64,000 bases of DNA from Brachybacterium huguangmaarense (GTDB taxonomy: Bacteria; Actinomycetota; Actinomycetes; Actinomycetales; Dermabacteraceae). Numbering within the stretch: the first letter of the stretch is position 1; every line of letters starts with the position of its first letter. The translations under genes were made by a program, and so were the position numbers. Positions 17,695 through 25,923 of the stretch are shown in pieces. Location: the NCBI RefSeq assembly GCF_025725725.1, contig NZ_CP107020.1:434001-498000 (forward strand), given 5' to 3'. The notes below the pieces were generated by a model. That model was not told where the DNA came from. It searched no databases and saw only the letters and a list, made by a program, of their open reading frames with translations.

Positions 17695-20600
17695 TCACGC
17701 CGTCACGGTCACCTCCGAGGTGCGGTCGTCGCGGCGGCGCACATGGATCTGCTCGGGGATGCGGGTCTTGAGCTCGGCGACGTGCGAGACGATGCCGACC
17801 GTCCGGCCGGTGTCGGCGAGGTGCCCGATCTCCTCGATCACGGCGTCGAGCCGCTCGGGATCGAGGCTCCCGAAGCCCTCGTCGATGAAGAGGGTCTGCA
17901 TCTGCACGCCTCCGGCCTCGGCGGTCACGATGTCGGCGAGGCCGAGCGCGAGCGCGAGGGACACGAAGAAGGTCTCACCGCCCGAGAGGGTCTCGGGCAC
18001 CCGGGCCTGGTCGGTGCGGCGGTCGATGACGAGCAGGTCCAGGCCCGTCCTCTGGGCTCCGCGCGCACCGGTGTCGCGCACGAGCTCCAGGTCGGCGCCC
18101 GAGAGCAGGGCGAGGCGTGCGTTCGCGGCGGCGACCACGTCCTCGAAGCGACGCATGAGCACGAAGGTCGACAGGCGGATCCGTTCGCCGTCGGAGGAGG
18201 CGCCGGTCGCGAGGTCGGCGACCCGCACGACGGTTCCGGCCGTCGCCCGCACCGTGGTGACCGAGGTGATCGAGGCGTCGAGGGCGGTGCGTGCCGTGGC
18301 GGTGCGTCGGGCGGCGCCCGTGAGCCGGCCGGCCTCCGCGTGGGCGGCCTTCGCGGCGGTCTCGGCCTCGTGCAGGTGGGTTTCGGCCCCGTGCACCGCC
18401 TCCTCGGCCTCGTGGTGGGCCGCGGGCTCGGCGACGAGCTCGGCGAGGCCGGGCTCGGCGAGACCCTCGGTCAGCCGCGACTCGTCGATGTCGCGCTCGC
18501 GCAGGGCAGTGGTGCAGCGCTCGCGCTCGGCCGCGTCGAGCACCGCGGCACGGACCTCGGGCTCGGTCTCGAAGGCGGTCTCGTCGTGGCCGGTCAGGGC
18601 GGCGTTCGCCGCCGCGAGGGCCTCGGCGGCCTCGGCGGCGAGCTCGTCGGCGCGCGCGGCGGACTGGCCGGCGGCGAGCACGGCCTCCCGCAGCCGTCCC
18701 GCCGCCCGGGCGCGGAGGCGGTGGGCCTCGCGGCGCTCGGCGACGCTCGTCTGCTGGGCCCGGGCCTGCTCGATCCGGGCCGCGTCGGCGGCGAGCGCGC
18801 TCGCCTCGGCGTCGACGGCGGTCGCGAGGGCCTCGGCGCGGGCCGTGAGGGTCTGGACGCGTTCGCGCTGCGCGGAGGTCTCCCGGTCGTGGGTCTCGAG
18901 GCCCGCCTGCAGCTGGGCGGCTCTCTGTCCCTGGGCCGTCGCCGCGGCGACCCGCTCCTGGGCGGTGCCGCGGACGGCGCTCGCGTCCTCGACGCTCAGA
19001 CCCCCGGCCTGGGCGAGCGCCGTCTCGTGGCGGCTGCGGGCGACGTCGAGCGCCGCGGCGCCCCGGGCGGCGGCAGCGTCGGCGTCACGGCGTGTCGCCT
19101 CGGCGGCGGCGACGTCGTCGGCGCTCACGGCGTCGGCCGCGGTCTCGGCCGGGTGCGGGTGGTCGGTCGCGCCGCACACGGGGCACGCCTGGTCGGACTC
19201 GAGCTGCAGGGCGAGCTCGGCGGCGAGCCCGGCCGTGCGCCGCACGCGCAGGTCGTGCTCGATGCCGCTCGCGGCCCGGGCCTGCTCGAACGCGGCGGTC
19301 GCCTGAGCGGCGGCCTGCTCGACCTCGGCGGCGCGCTCGGCGGCGGTGCGCGAGGCCGCCAGGCGGTCGTCCGCGGCGGCGAGCGCGACCCTCGCGTCGG
19401 CCAGGTCCTCGAACGCTTCCTGGGCGGCCCGCAGCCGTGCGAGGAGGTCGTCGCGCTCGGCGGGCCGGGCGGCGAGGGTCTCGCGCACGGCGGCGGTCTC
19501 CGTGAGCAGCTCCTCGTGCTCGACGCGGCGGGCGGCGAGCGCCTCGGCGCGGGCCGGGAGCTTCTCCTCGAGCTCGACGAGGGCCGTGAGCTCGCCCGCG
19601 CGGGAGGTCTCCTGGGCACCGGCCTCGCCGAGCGCCGCGAGGGCGTCCTCCGTCTCGGCGAGCGCGGCGAGGTCCTCGGCCTCGTCGCGTGCCGTCTCGA
19701 TCGCGACGGCGCGCCGGGACCCGGCCTCGGCGCTGCGGCCCCGGGCGGCGTCGCGCCGGGTCAGGGCGGAGGCCACCGGGGTCGCGGCCTCGTGGCGGCG
19801 CAGCCGCCGCTGCATGCTCGCGTGCTCCGGGGCGGTCTGCTCGAGGCGCGCGGCGAGGGCGTCGAGCTCGGCGCGGCGCAGCAGGAGGCGTCGGTGCTCG
19901 CGGGCGGCGTCGCGTGCCTCGCGGGCCGCGGTCTCGAGCGCGGTCGCCCGGCGACCGGCCTCGTCCGCCGCCGCGCTGTGCTGCTCGACGTCGCGCACGA
20001 GCACGTCGGCGCTCGCGGCGATCTCGGCACAGCGCAGCTGTTCGGCGTCGGCGTCCATCGCCTCGGCCTGCTCCGCGGTCGCGCCCGAGGCCTCGACGAA
20101 CCGGGCGACGGCCGCCCGGAGGGTCGTGGTGGCCTCGGCGACCTGCGCCTTCGCGGCGCGGCGCATCGCCTCGAGCTGCTTCTCGACGTCCTCGAACAGC
20201 TCGGAGCCGAACACGCGGGTGAGCACGGCCTGCCGGTCCTGGGTGCGGGCGCGGAGGAACCGCGCGAACTCGCCCTGGGGCAGCAGCACGGTCTGGGTGA
20301 ACTGCTCGCGGCTGAGCCCGATGGCGCGCGTGACCTCGCGGCCCACCTCGTCGAGGCGCGTGGCGATCGGCTCGATGCCCGACCCGGCGCCGGCGGCGTC
20401 GGCGAGCAGCGGCGCGATGGCCTCCGGCGACGTCACCCGCCACAGCAGCGCCTTCGGCTGCTGCCAGGTGGTGCCCGTGCCCTTGAGCTTCGCCCGTTCG
20501 TATCCGGGTTCGCGGCGCACGCGGTAGATCCCGGAGCCGGTCTCGAACACAAGGTCCACGACGCTCGCCTCGGTGGGAGGCGCGAACTGCGAGCGGATCC

Positions 20601-20793
20601 GATCGGCGCTCGTGGCGGACCCGGCGACGCTCCCGTAGAGGGCGTAGACGATCGCGTCGAGGATCGTGGACTTGCCCGAGCCGGTGGGACCCTCGAGCAG
20701 GAACAGCCCGCTCGCGCCGAGCGTCCTGAGATCGAGCGCGACCTCGTCGCGGAACGGTCCGATGCCGCGCAGGCGCAGGTGATGGAGCCTCAC
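17695..20793 (-). CDS. sbcC: Exonuclease subunit SbcC (Rad50-like SMC ATPase)
   Basis: Large subunit of the SbcCD nuclease, which cleaves hairpins and processes DNA ends. A 1032-residue protein with a split ATPase. The N-terminal Walker A is GPTGSGKSTILDAIVYALYG, the family's extended form. Long Ala/Glu/Arg-rich coiled coils follow, with the zinc hook CPVCGATDHPHP near residue 540. The C-terminal half has the signature TLSGGETFFVSLALALGL and Walker B TLFIDEGFGSLDPE. Its start overlaps the sbcD stop by four bases (ATGA), so the two subunits are translationally coupled. The coil region is extremely Ala-rich but uninterrupted, and the length agrees with actinobacterial SbcC. Confidence 0.96.
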   Translation of the reverse strand: MRLHHLRLRGIGPFRDEVALDLRTLGASGLFLLEGPTGSGKSTILDAIVYALYGSVAGSATSADRIRSQFAPPTEASVVDLVFETGSGIYRVRREPGYERAKLKGTGTTWQQPKALLWRVTSPEAIAPLLADAAGAGSGIEPIATRLDEVGREVTRAIGLSREQFTQTVLLPQGEFARFLRARTQDRQAVLTRVFGSELFEDVEKQLEAMRRAAKAQVAEATTTLRAAVARFVEASGATAEQAEAMDADAEQLRCAEIAASADVLVRDVEQHSAAADEAGRRATALETAAREARDAAREHRRLLLRRAELDALAARLEQTAPEHASMQRRLRRHEAATPVASALTRRDAARGRSAEAGSRRAVAIETARDEAEDLAALAETEDALAALGEAGAQETSRAGELTALVELEEKLPARAEALAARRVEHEELLTETAAVRETLAARPAERDDLLARLRAAQEAFEDLADARVALAAADDRLAASRTAAERAAEVEQAAAQATAAFEQARAASGIEHDLRVRRTAGLAAELALQLESDQACPVCGATDHPHPAETAADAVSADDVAAAEATRRDADAAAARGAAALDVARSRHETALAQAGGLSVEDASAVRGTAQERVAAATAQGQRAAQLQAGLETHDRETSAQRERVQTLTARAEALATAVDAEASALAADAARIEQARAQQTSVAERREAHRLRARAAGRLREAVLAAGQSAARADELAAEAAEALAAANAALTGHDETAFETEPEVRAAVLDAAERERCTTALRERDIDESRLTEGLAEPGLAELVAEPAAHHEAEEAVHGAETHLHEAETAAKAAHAEAGRLTGAARRTATARTALDASITSVTTVRATAGTVVRVADLATGASSDGERIRLSTFVLMRRFEDVVAAANARLALLSGADLELVRDTGARGAQRTGLDLLVIDRRTDQARVPETLSGGETFFVSLALALGLADIVTAEAGGVQMQTLFIDEGFGSLDPERLDAVIEEIGHLADTGRTVGIVSHVAELKTRIPEQIHVRRRDDRTSEVTVTA

Positions 20794-22010
20794 GACGCCG
20801 CCTTGCGGCGCGGGGCGCGGGTGGTGCCGGCGCCCGCCGACCCGACGGTGCCCGCGGCGTCCTGACGGCGGGCGCGCACGTCGCGGTAGGCCTCGTCGAA
20901 CACGGCGTGCTCGGCCGGCTCGACGTCGCAGCCCGTGACGTAGGCGAGGAAGTCGTCCATCACCTCGAGCGGGTCGGCGCCCTGGCGCACGACGGGGGTC
21001 AGCGGCGCCGCCTCGCGCCCTTCGGGCTGGTATTCGGTCAGCAGCAGGTGCCCGTAGGCGGCGCGCAGCGTCTCCTGCAGGTGGGCGGGCCGGGCACGGT
21101 CGGTGACGATCGCGCGCACGTAGTCGTCGCCGTGCACGGCGGCCTGCGCGAGGATCTGCTCGAGCGTGCCGCGCAGCTCGGTGAGGGGCCGGGGGACGGG
21201 CGTCGCGATCCTCTCGACGTGGACCGTGCCCCGCTCCCCCAGCTCGACGAGCAGGACCGCCTTGCGCTGGTCCTTCTCGGAGAAGGAGAAGGCGAGCGGG
21301 GAGCCCGAGTACCAGGCGGGGGCGCCGACGATGCTCGAGAGGTCCTGGCAGCCGTGCAGGTGGCCGAGGGCGAGGTAGTCGACGCCGCCGAGCACGCGGC
21401 CCGGCACGGAGTCGACCCCGCCGATGCGCAGGTCGCGTTCGGAGTCGCTGCCCTGCCCGCCCGTGATGAAGGTGTGCGCGAGCACGACCGAGCGGGCGCC
21501 GGGGTGATCGGCCAGCCGTGCGCGCACCCGGTCGAGCGCCGCGCGCGTGACCGCTTCGTGGGAGCGTTCGAGGGGCTCGGCGCCGTCGGCGGCGAGCGTG
21601 TGCCGCACGATGTCGGGCTCGAGATAGGGCAGCCCGAAGAACAGCACCTCGCCGTGCTCGTCGGCGAGGGTGACGGGGTGGTCGAGGCCGGGCGTGTCGG
21701 CCAGGATGTGCACGCCCGCGCGCATGAGCTCGGCGCCGAAGCCGAGACGGACGGCGGAGTCGTGGTTGCCCGGCGTGAGGATCACGGTGGAGACCTCGGC
21801 GAGGCGTGCGAGCGTGCGCCCGAGCAGCCGCACGGACTCGGTGGGCGGCACCGCCCGGTCGTAGACGTCGCCGGGGACGACGACCGCGTCGACCCCGCGC
21901 TCGGCCACCAGCGCGACCAGCCAGTCATGGAAGCGCTCCTGGTCAGCGTGCAGATCGACACCATGCAACGTGCGCCCCAGGTGCCAGTCCGAGGTGTGGA
22001 GGATCTTCAT
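20790..22010 (-). CDS. sbcD: Exonuclease subunit SbcD (Mre11-like nuclease)
   Basis: Mn-dependent nuclease partner of SbcC. All five phosphodiesterase motifs are present in the 406 residues: TSDWHLGR (I), VVVPGDVYDRA (II), LTPGNHD (III), VLAHTFITGG (IV) and ALGHLHGCQ (V). The C-terminal 100 residues form the capping and SbcC-contact domain, with an Ala/Arg-rich tail. It starts with ATG; on the minus strand a TAGGGT hexamer ends seven bases upstream and no ribosome site is seen, so a leaderless mRNA is likely. It leads the sbcDC operon and is divergent from the lipoprotein-CDF pair. Confidence 0.96.
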   Translation of the reverse strand: MKILHTSDWHLGRTLHGVDLHADQERFHDWLVALVAERGVDAVVVPGDVYDRAVPPTESVRLLGRTLARLAEVSTVILTPGNHDSAVRLGFGAELMRAGVHILADTPGLDHPVTLADEHGEVLFFGLPYLEPDIVRHTLAADGAEPLERSHEAVTRAALDRVRARLADHPGARSVVLAHTFITGGQGSDSERDLRIGGVDSVPGRVLGGVDYLALGHLHGCQDLSSIVGAPAWYSGSPLAFSFSEKDQRKAVLLVELGERGTVHVERIATPVPRPLTELRGTLEQILAQAAVHGDDYVRAIVTDRARPAHLQETLRAAYGHLLLTEYQPEGREAAPLTPVVRQGADPLEVMDDFLAYVTGCDVEPAEHAVFDEAYRDVRARRQDAAGTVGSAGAGTTRAPRRKAAS

Positions 22011-22017
22011 GGCTCAC

Positions 22018-22023
22018 ACCCTA
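22018..22023 (-). promoter_or_regulatory. -10 element (TAGGGT) for leaderless sbcDC mRNA
   Basis: TAGGGT lies seven bases before the sbcD ATG on the minus strand; no ribosome-binding sequence intervenes. Confidence 0.45.
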
Positions 22024-22103
22024 GGGGCGACGCCCGACAGTCGGCGCGGGGACCAGGCGCCCCGGGACCGACCGCGAGGGTCGCCCTTGGGGGCATGTCG
22101 GAA

Positions 22104-22109
22104 TACGGT
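22104..22109 (+). promoter_or_regulatory. -10 element (TACGGT) for leaderless lipoprotein mRNA
   Basis: TACGGT is followed by six bases and ATG. It supports this ATG over an in-frame ATG 21 bases upstream that would place charged residues before the signal peptide. Confidence 0.5.
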
Positions 22110-22115
22110 GTGCGT

Positions 22116-22634
22116 ATGTCCGCCTTCCCGAGTCTCGCGAGGCGCCCCTCGGCCGCCCCGAGCCGTCGGAGCGTCCTCCTCGGCGCCCTCGCCCTGCCTG
22201 CGCTCGCCGCGTGCGGTCTGCGCTTCCCGGCGGACGCCGCGGGCACCCTGGACCGTGCCGAGGGCGGCCGGCTCCGCGTCGGCGTCTCCCCGCATCCGCC
22301 GTACACGGACGTGGCGGAAGACGGCTCGGTCTCCGGCAGCGAGGTCGATCTGATCAGGAGCTTCTGCAGCTCCATCGGTGCCGTGCCGAGCTGGCGGACG
22401 GGCCCCGAAGGGGTCCTCGCGCCCTCGCTGCACGACGGAGACCTCGACGTGCTCATCGGAGGCCTCGAGGACTCGAGCCCCTGGAAGGACGAGATCGCGC
22501 TGACCCGGCCATATCACACCATGCGCGCCGACGACGGCGAGGAGCACAAGCTCGTGATGGCGGTCCGGCCCGGCGAGAACGCCCTGCAGGTCGCTCTCGA
22601 GCGCCATCTCGCCGAGCAGGAGGGCGAGCTGTGA
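22116..22634 (+). CDS. Half-length family-3 binding-protein-like lipoprotein
   Basis: A 172-residue exported protein. The signal peptide ends at a lipobox (LPALAAC, Cys near residue 29). The mature part begins like an amino-acid binding protein: GRLRVGVSPHPPYTDVAEDG then SGSEVDLIRSFCSSIGA, and DLDVLIGGLEDSSPWKDEIALTRPY. The chain then ends after about 140 mature residues, whereas complete family-3 proteins have 220-250, so the second lobe is mostly missing. Its stop overlaps the GTG of the CDF transporter by four bases. No ABC permease is next to it. It may be a degraded receptor or a sensor-like lipoprotein serving the cation exporter; the sequence does not settle this. Confidence 0.75.
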   Translation: MSAFPSLARRPSAAPSRRSVLLGALALPALAACGLRFPADAAGTLDRAEGGRLRVGVSPHPPYTDVAEDGSVSGSEVDLIRSFCSSIGAVPSWRTGPEGVLAPSLHDGDLDVLIGGLEDSSPWKDEIALTRPYHTMRADDGEEHKLVMAVRPGENALQVALERHLAEQEGEL

Positions 22635-23608
22635 ACGCGACCGTGCGCGTCGAGGACGCGGAGATGAGCTGGGATGACGCCATGCGGAAGGCGCGCCGCC
22701 TCGAGTGGTGGACCGTCGCGACGCAGGTGGTCACGGTCGTCCTCGTGGCCGCCGTCTCCGGCCAGTCGCAGGCGATGAAGGCCGCGTGGCTCGAGGACAC
22801 CCTCTCGCTGCTGCCTCCGCTCGCGTTCATCGTCGCGGCGCGGCGCATCCGCAAGCACCCCGACCTCGACCATCCCTACGGCTTCCATCGCTCGGTGGGC
22901 GTCGGGCACCTGGTCGCGGCCGTGTCGCTGTTCGCGATGGGGGCCTATCTGGCGATCGACTCGGTCATGAAGCTCGTGACCGCCGAGCGCGCGCCGATCG
23001 GCCTGACGGTCCTGGGCGGTCACGCGATCTGGGCGGGCTGGCTCATGGTGGTCATCATGGTCGTCACGTCGGTCCCGCCGATCGTGCTGGGCCGGATCAA
23101 GATGCGCTACGCCGAGCCGCTGCACGACAAGGTCCTCTACGCCGATGCGTACATGAACAAGGCGAACTGGCAGTCGGGCCTGGCGACCGTGCTGGGCGTG
23201 CTGGGCATCGGTGTCGGCTGGTGGTGGGCGGATGCGGTCGCGGCGATCCTCGTCTCGGTCGGGATCATCCACGACGGTGCGCGCAACGTGCGCGACGCCA
23301 TCGCGGGCCTGACCGACGTCCGGGCCCGCACCTACGACGACCGGCGCGTGCACCCCCTCGTGAGCCGGGTCGAGGAGCTCGCCCTGGCCGAGGGCTGGGT
23401 GGCCCAGGCCCGGGCGCGGGTGCGCGATCAGGGGCACGTCTTCCACACCGAGCTGTTCGTGATCCCCCACGAGGGCCGGGCGCCAAGCCTCGACCAGCTC
23501 TCCGCGCTGCACCGCGCCCTCACCGAGCTCGACTGGAAGCTCACCGATGTGGCCGTCGTGCCCGTCGTCGAGTTCCCCACGGTCATCCGCGAGTCGCTGC
23601 CCGGCTGA
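22631..23608 (+). CDS. Cation diffusion facilitator family transporter
   Basis: Proton-coupled efflux of divalent cations (Zn, Fe, Mn or Co) is expected. The 325 residues have six hydrophobic helices after a short cytoplasmic start. The N-terminal pattern EDTLSLLPPLAFIVAARR corresponds to the helix II metal site, but reads E-D-x-x-S where classical Zn transporters have H/D-x-x-x-D with S-D; the helix V equivalent is HDKVLYADAYMNKANWQSGL, with D-A-x-M-N-K-A-N-W. This A-Y-M-N-K-A-N-W form belongs to a distinct CDF branch, so zinc should not be assumed. A cytoplasmic beta-alpha domain follows (FHTELFVIPHEGRAP). The GTG start overlaps the upstream lipoprotein stop. Confidence 0.86.
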   Translation: MNATVRVEDAEMSWDDAMRKARRLEWWTVATQVVTVVLVAAVSGQSQAMKAAWLEDTLSLLPPLAFIVAARRIRKHPDLDHPYGFHRSVGVGHLVAAVSLFAMGAYLAIDSVMKLVTAERAPIGLTVLGGHAIWAGWLMVVIMVVTSVPPIVLGRIKMRYAEPLHDKVLYADAYMNKANWQSGLATVLGVLGIGVGWWWADAVAAILVSVGIIHDGARNVRDAIAGLTDVRARTYDDRRVHPLVSRVEELALAEGWVAQARARVRDQGHVFHTELFVIPHEGRAPSLDQLSALHRALTELDWKLTDVAVVPVVEFPTVIRESLPG

Positions 23609-23669
23609 TCACGCCCAGGCGCGGCAGGGGCGCGGGAACACTGCTCTACCGACCGCTCTGTCACCGCCG

Positions 23670-23698
23670 TTCAGTTCTCCGAGGAAGCGGTGTACACA
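23670..23698 (+). promoter_or_regulatory. Candidate promoter of the sugar permease operon
   Basis: TTCAGT and TACACA are separated by 17 bases, a weak match to the housekeeping consensus. The -10-like hexamer is two bases upstream of the shared GAAGTGCTTC site, the same distance as at the binding-protein gene. Confidence 0.4.
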
Positions 23699-23736
23699 GA
23701 GAAGTGCTTCACGCCCTTCCCCCACTCCTCGGAGAA
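23675..23736. promoter_or_regulatory. 11-bp inverted repeat that includes the permease ribosome site
   Basis: TTCTCCGAGGA (23675-23685) and its exact reverse complement (23726-23736) are 40 bases apart. The downstream arm contains the GGAGAA ribosome site of the first permease gene, so an RNA hairpin could mask translation initiation. If transcription starts after the -10-like hexamer the left arm would be absent, in which case the repeat would act as DNA. Confidence 0.45.
23701..23710. promoter_or_regulatory. Candidate LacI-type operator, permease side
   Basis: GAAGTGCTTC is a ten-base inverted repeat with a non-palindromic centre, close to the GAAGCGCTTC core of many LacI-family operators. 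The identical sequence sits upstream of the binding-protein gene 3.6 kb away. No regulator gene lies in this locus. Confidence 0.5.
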
Positions 23737-23743
23737 ACCTCTC

Positions 23744-24691
23744 GTGACCTCGACAGATGCCCTCACCGCCGCCGGCATGCGGCCCTCGCGCCGGCGCGCG
23801 CGTCGGCGCGAGGCCCTCGCCGGCTACCTCTTCATCAGTCCGTGGATCATCGGCTTCCTGATCTTCACCGTGGTCTCGATGTCCTACAGCCTGGGGCTGT
23901 CGTTCACGGACTACGACCTCGCGACGGACACCGCACAGTTCGTCGGCGGCTCGAACTACAGCGCCCTGGTCGACGATCCCCGCGTGCTGCGCTCGCTCGG
24001 CAACACGTTCACGTACGCGCTCATGGCCGTGCCCCTCGAGACGTGCGTGGCGCTGCTCATCGCGCTGCTCCTGAACTCCGTGCGGCGCGGGGCGGGAGTG
24101 TTCCGCACCCTCTACTACCTGCCGAAGATGACGCCGGTCGTGGCCACCGCCGCCGTCTTCCTCCTGCTGCTCAACGGCAACCAGGGCGCCATCAACCAGT
24201 TCCTCGGGATCTTCGGGATCGACGGGCCGCAGTGGCTGATCGATCCCGCCTGGGTCAAGCCCGCGATCGTCGTGATGAGCGCCTGGGGCGTGGCCGGCTC
24301 GGCCGTCATCATCCTGGCGGCGCTCAAGGCGGTTCCCGTCGAGCTGTACGAGGCGGCGGCGCTCGACGGTGCCGGCTCCCTGCGTCGCCTGTGGTCGATC
24401 ACGCTGCCGATGATCTCGCCGACCCTGTTCTTCATCGTCATCACCCTGACCATCGCCTCGCTGCAGGTCTTCGACCAGGCTTACCTGCTGTTCTACCGCG
24501 ACGGGTCGAGCGCCTCCACGGACGCGAGCCTGTTCTACGGCGTGTACCTGTACCAGCAGGCCTTCCAGCAGTTCAACTTCGGCCTCGCGGCGGCGATGGC
24601 GTGGGTGCTGTTCGTGATCATCATGCTGATCACGCTCGTGCAACTCACCGTCGGCCGCCGCCTGGTCCACGACGAGAGCGGGAACCTGTGA
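23744..24691 (+). CDS. Carbohydrate ABC transporter permease (MalF/UgpA type)
   Basis: First membrane subunit of a CUT1 sugar importer, 315 residues with six helices. The GTG was chosen because GGAGAAA lies seven bases upstream; the longer frame runs through the promoter region. Family features are LAGYLFISPWIIGFLIF at the start, FRTLYYLPKMTPVV, and the coupling EAA loop YEAAALDGAGSLRRLWSITLP. The order of helices and the SYSLGLSFTDYDL element fit UgpA/MalF-like permeases. It shares a TGATG junction with the second permease. No ATPase is encoded here; CUT1 systems in actinobacteria often use a shared MsiK-type ATPase encoded elsewhere. The substrate is not readable. Confidence 0.93.
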   Translation: MTSTDALTAAGMRPSRRRARRREALAGYLFISPWIIGFLIFTVVSMSYSLGLSFTDYDLATDTAQFVGGSNYSALVDDPRVLRSLGNTFTYALMAVPLETCVALLIALLLNSVRRGAGVFRTLYYLPKMTPVVATAAVFLLLLNGNQGAINQFLGIFGIDGPQWLIDPAWVKPAIVVMSAWGVAGSAVIILAALKAVPVELYEAAALDGAGSLRRLWSITLPMISPTLFFIVITLTIASLQVFDQAYLLFYRDGSSASTDASLFYGVYLYQQAFQQFNFGLAAAMAWVLFVIIMLITLVQLTVGRRLVHDESGNL

Positions 24692-25671
24692 TGTCGGCCC
24701 CCGGATCCAACGCCCTGCCCACCACCTCCACCACCCAGGCGCCGCCGGCGACGACGCCACCCGATGCCGACGCCGCCGCGGCGAGTCCGCGCGAGCGCAG
24801 GCCACGGCACCACCGGTCCTCGGCGCTCCGCGGACGTGGCGGCGCCGAGGTCGTTCGCTGGCTGCTCCTGCTGGCGGGGGCCGTGGTCTTCGCCTACCCG
24901 CTGCTGTGGCTGCTGTCGGCCTCGATGAAACCGCGCGGCGAGGTCTTCGACAACCGGCTCATCCCCCGCACCTTCCACCCTCAGAACTACCTCGAGGTGT
25001 GGGATCAGCTGCCGCTGCTGAGCTGGATCCTCAACTCGGTGTTCATCGCCGTCGCGGGCGCCACGCTGATCACGCTGTCGTCCTCGCTCGTGGCCTTCGG
25101 CTTCGCGTACTTCCGTTTCCCCGGGCGGCGCGTGCTGTTCGGGCTCGTGCTCGCGACGATGATGCTGCCCGGTGCGGTCACGCTCGTGCCCAACTACCTG
25201 ATCTGGAAGTATCTCGGGTTCCTGGGCACCAATGTGCCGCTGTGGGGCGGGGCTCTGTTCGGCTCGGCCTTCTACATCTTCCTCATGCGCCAGTTCTACG
25301 CGGGCGTGCCGCGGTCGCTGTTCGACGCCGCCCGCGTCGACGGCTGCGGGTACTTCGGCCTGTTCCGGCGCATCGCGTTCCCGCTCACCCTGCCCAGCGC
25401 GATCATCGTGTGGCTGTTCGAGTTCCAGGCCTCGTGGAACAACTTCACGGGGGCTCTGATCTATCTGAACTTCGGCTCGGCCGAGGACTACACCGTGCCG
25501 CTCGGCATCAACTACGCGATGCAGCGCTTCTCCCCCACCGCGGGCGGGCACGGCGACTACCAATACGTGATGGTGGCGGCGCTCGTCGTCACGCTGCCGA
25601 TGCTGATCCTGTTCGCCTTCGGGCAGCGCCACTTCGTGGACGGGATCACGACGGGAAGCGTGCGGGGCTGA
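24691..25671 (+). CDS. Carbohydrate ABC transporter permease (MalG/UgpE type)
   Basis: Second membrane subunit of the CUT1 importer, 326 residues. The first 55 residues are a Thr/Ala/Pro/Arg-rich cytoplasmic extension that is longer than usual. Then come six helices, with LLLLAGAVVFAYPLLWLLSASMK, LNSVFIAVAGATLITLSSSLVAFGFAYFRF, and the EAA loop FDAARVDGCGYFGLFRRIAFPLT. MalG-like landmarks MLPGAVTLVPNYLIWK and FIFLMRQF-like YIFLMRQFYAGVP are present. The ATG overlaps the previous stop by one base. It is followed by a 17-bp tandem repeat and a hairpin shared with the convergent binding-protein gene. Confidence 0.93.
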   Translation: MSAPGSNALPTTSTTQAPPATTPPDADAAAASPRERRPRHHRSSALRGRGGAEVVRWLLLLAGAVVFAYPLLWLLSASMKPRGEVFDNRLIPRTFHPQNYLEVWDQLPLLSWILNSVFIAVAGATLITLSSSLVAFGFAYFRFPGRRVLFGLVLATMMLPGAVTLVPNYLIWKYLGFLGTNVPLWGGALFGSAFYIFLMRQFYAGVPRSLFDAARVDGCGYFGLFRRIAFPLTLPSAIIVWLFEFQASWNNFTGALIYLNFGSAEDYTVPLGINYAMQRFSPTAGGHGDYQYVMVAALVVTLPMLILFAFGQRHFVDGITTGSVRG

Positions 25672-25695
25672 GGCCGCGCGCCGTCCCGGTCACGA

Positions 25696-25797
25696 CCGGT
25701 CGGGGCTCACGGCGCGTCAGGGCTCACCGCATGTCGGGACTCATGACACGTCGGGGCCCACCGCATGTCGGGGCCCACGGCATGTCGGGGCTCATCG
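25696..25797. repeat. 17-bp tandem repeat, six copies
   Basis: Six contiguous 17-base units follow the shape CATGTCGGGGCTCAcCG; internal copies differ at two to four positions and the first is the most divergent. The array begins 25 bases after the permease stop, in the space between two convergent genes. Confidence 0.82.
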
Positions 25798-25854
25798 GAC
25801 TCCGCGACGCGCCAGGTCCCACGACCGGCCGAGACCCGCGACCCGCCTGGGCGC

Positions 25855-25917
25855 GGCGCCGTCGCCGGAGCGGGCCAAGCGCCGTCGCCGGAGCGGCCGG
25901 GCTCCGGCGACGGCGCC
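25855..25917. terminator. GC hairpin between convergent sugar-uptake genes
   Basis: GGCGCCGTCGCCGGAGC (25855-25871), a second direct copy (25879-25894) and the reverse complement (25901-25917) give two alternative hairpins, the tighter with a six-base loop. It sits seven bases from the binding-protein stop. It lacks a T run, as is common for terminators in high-GC actinobacteria. Confidence 0.65.
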
Positions 25918-25923
25918 GGGCCG

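Noticed and set aside
17596..20865. A 1089-codon plus-strand frame opposite sbcC
   Set aside because: Its Gly/Leu/Ala/Arg content is the antisense image of the coiled-coil codons, and SbcC on the minus strand has every family motif.
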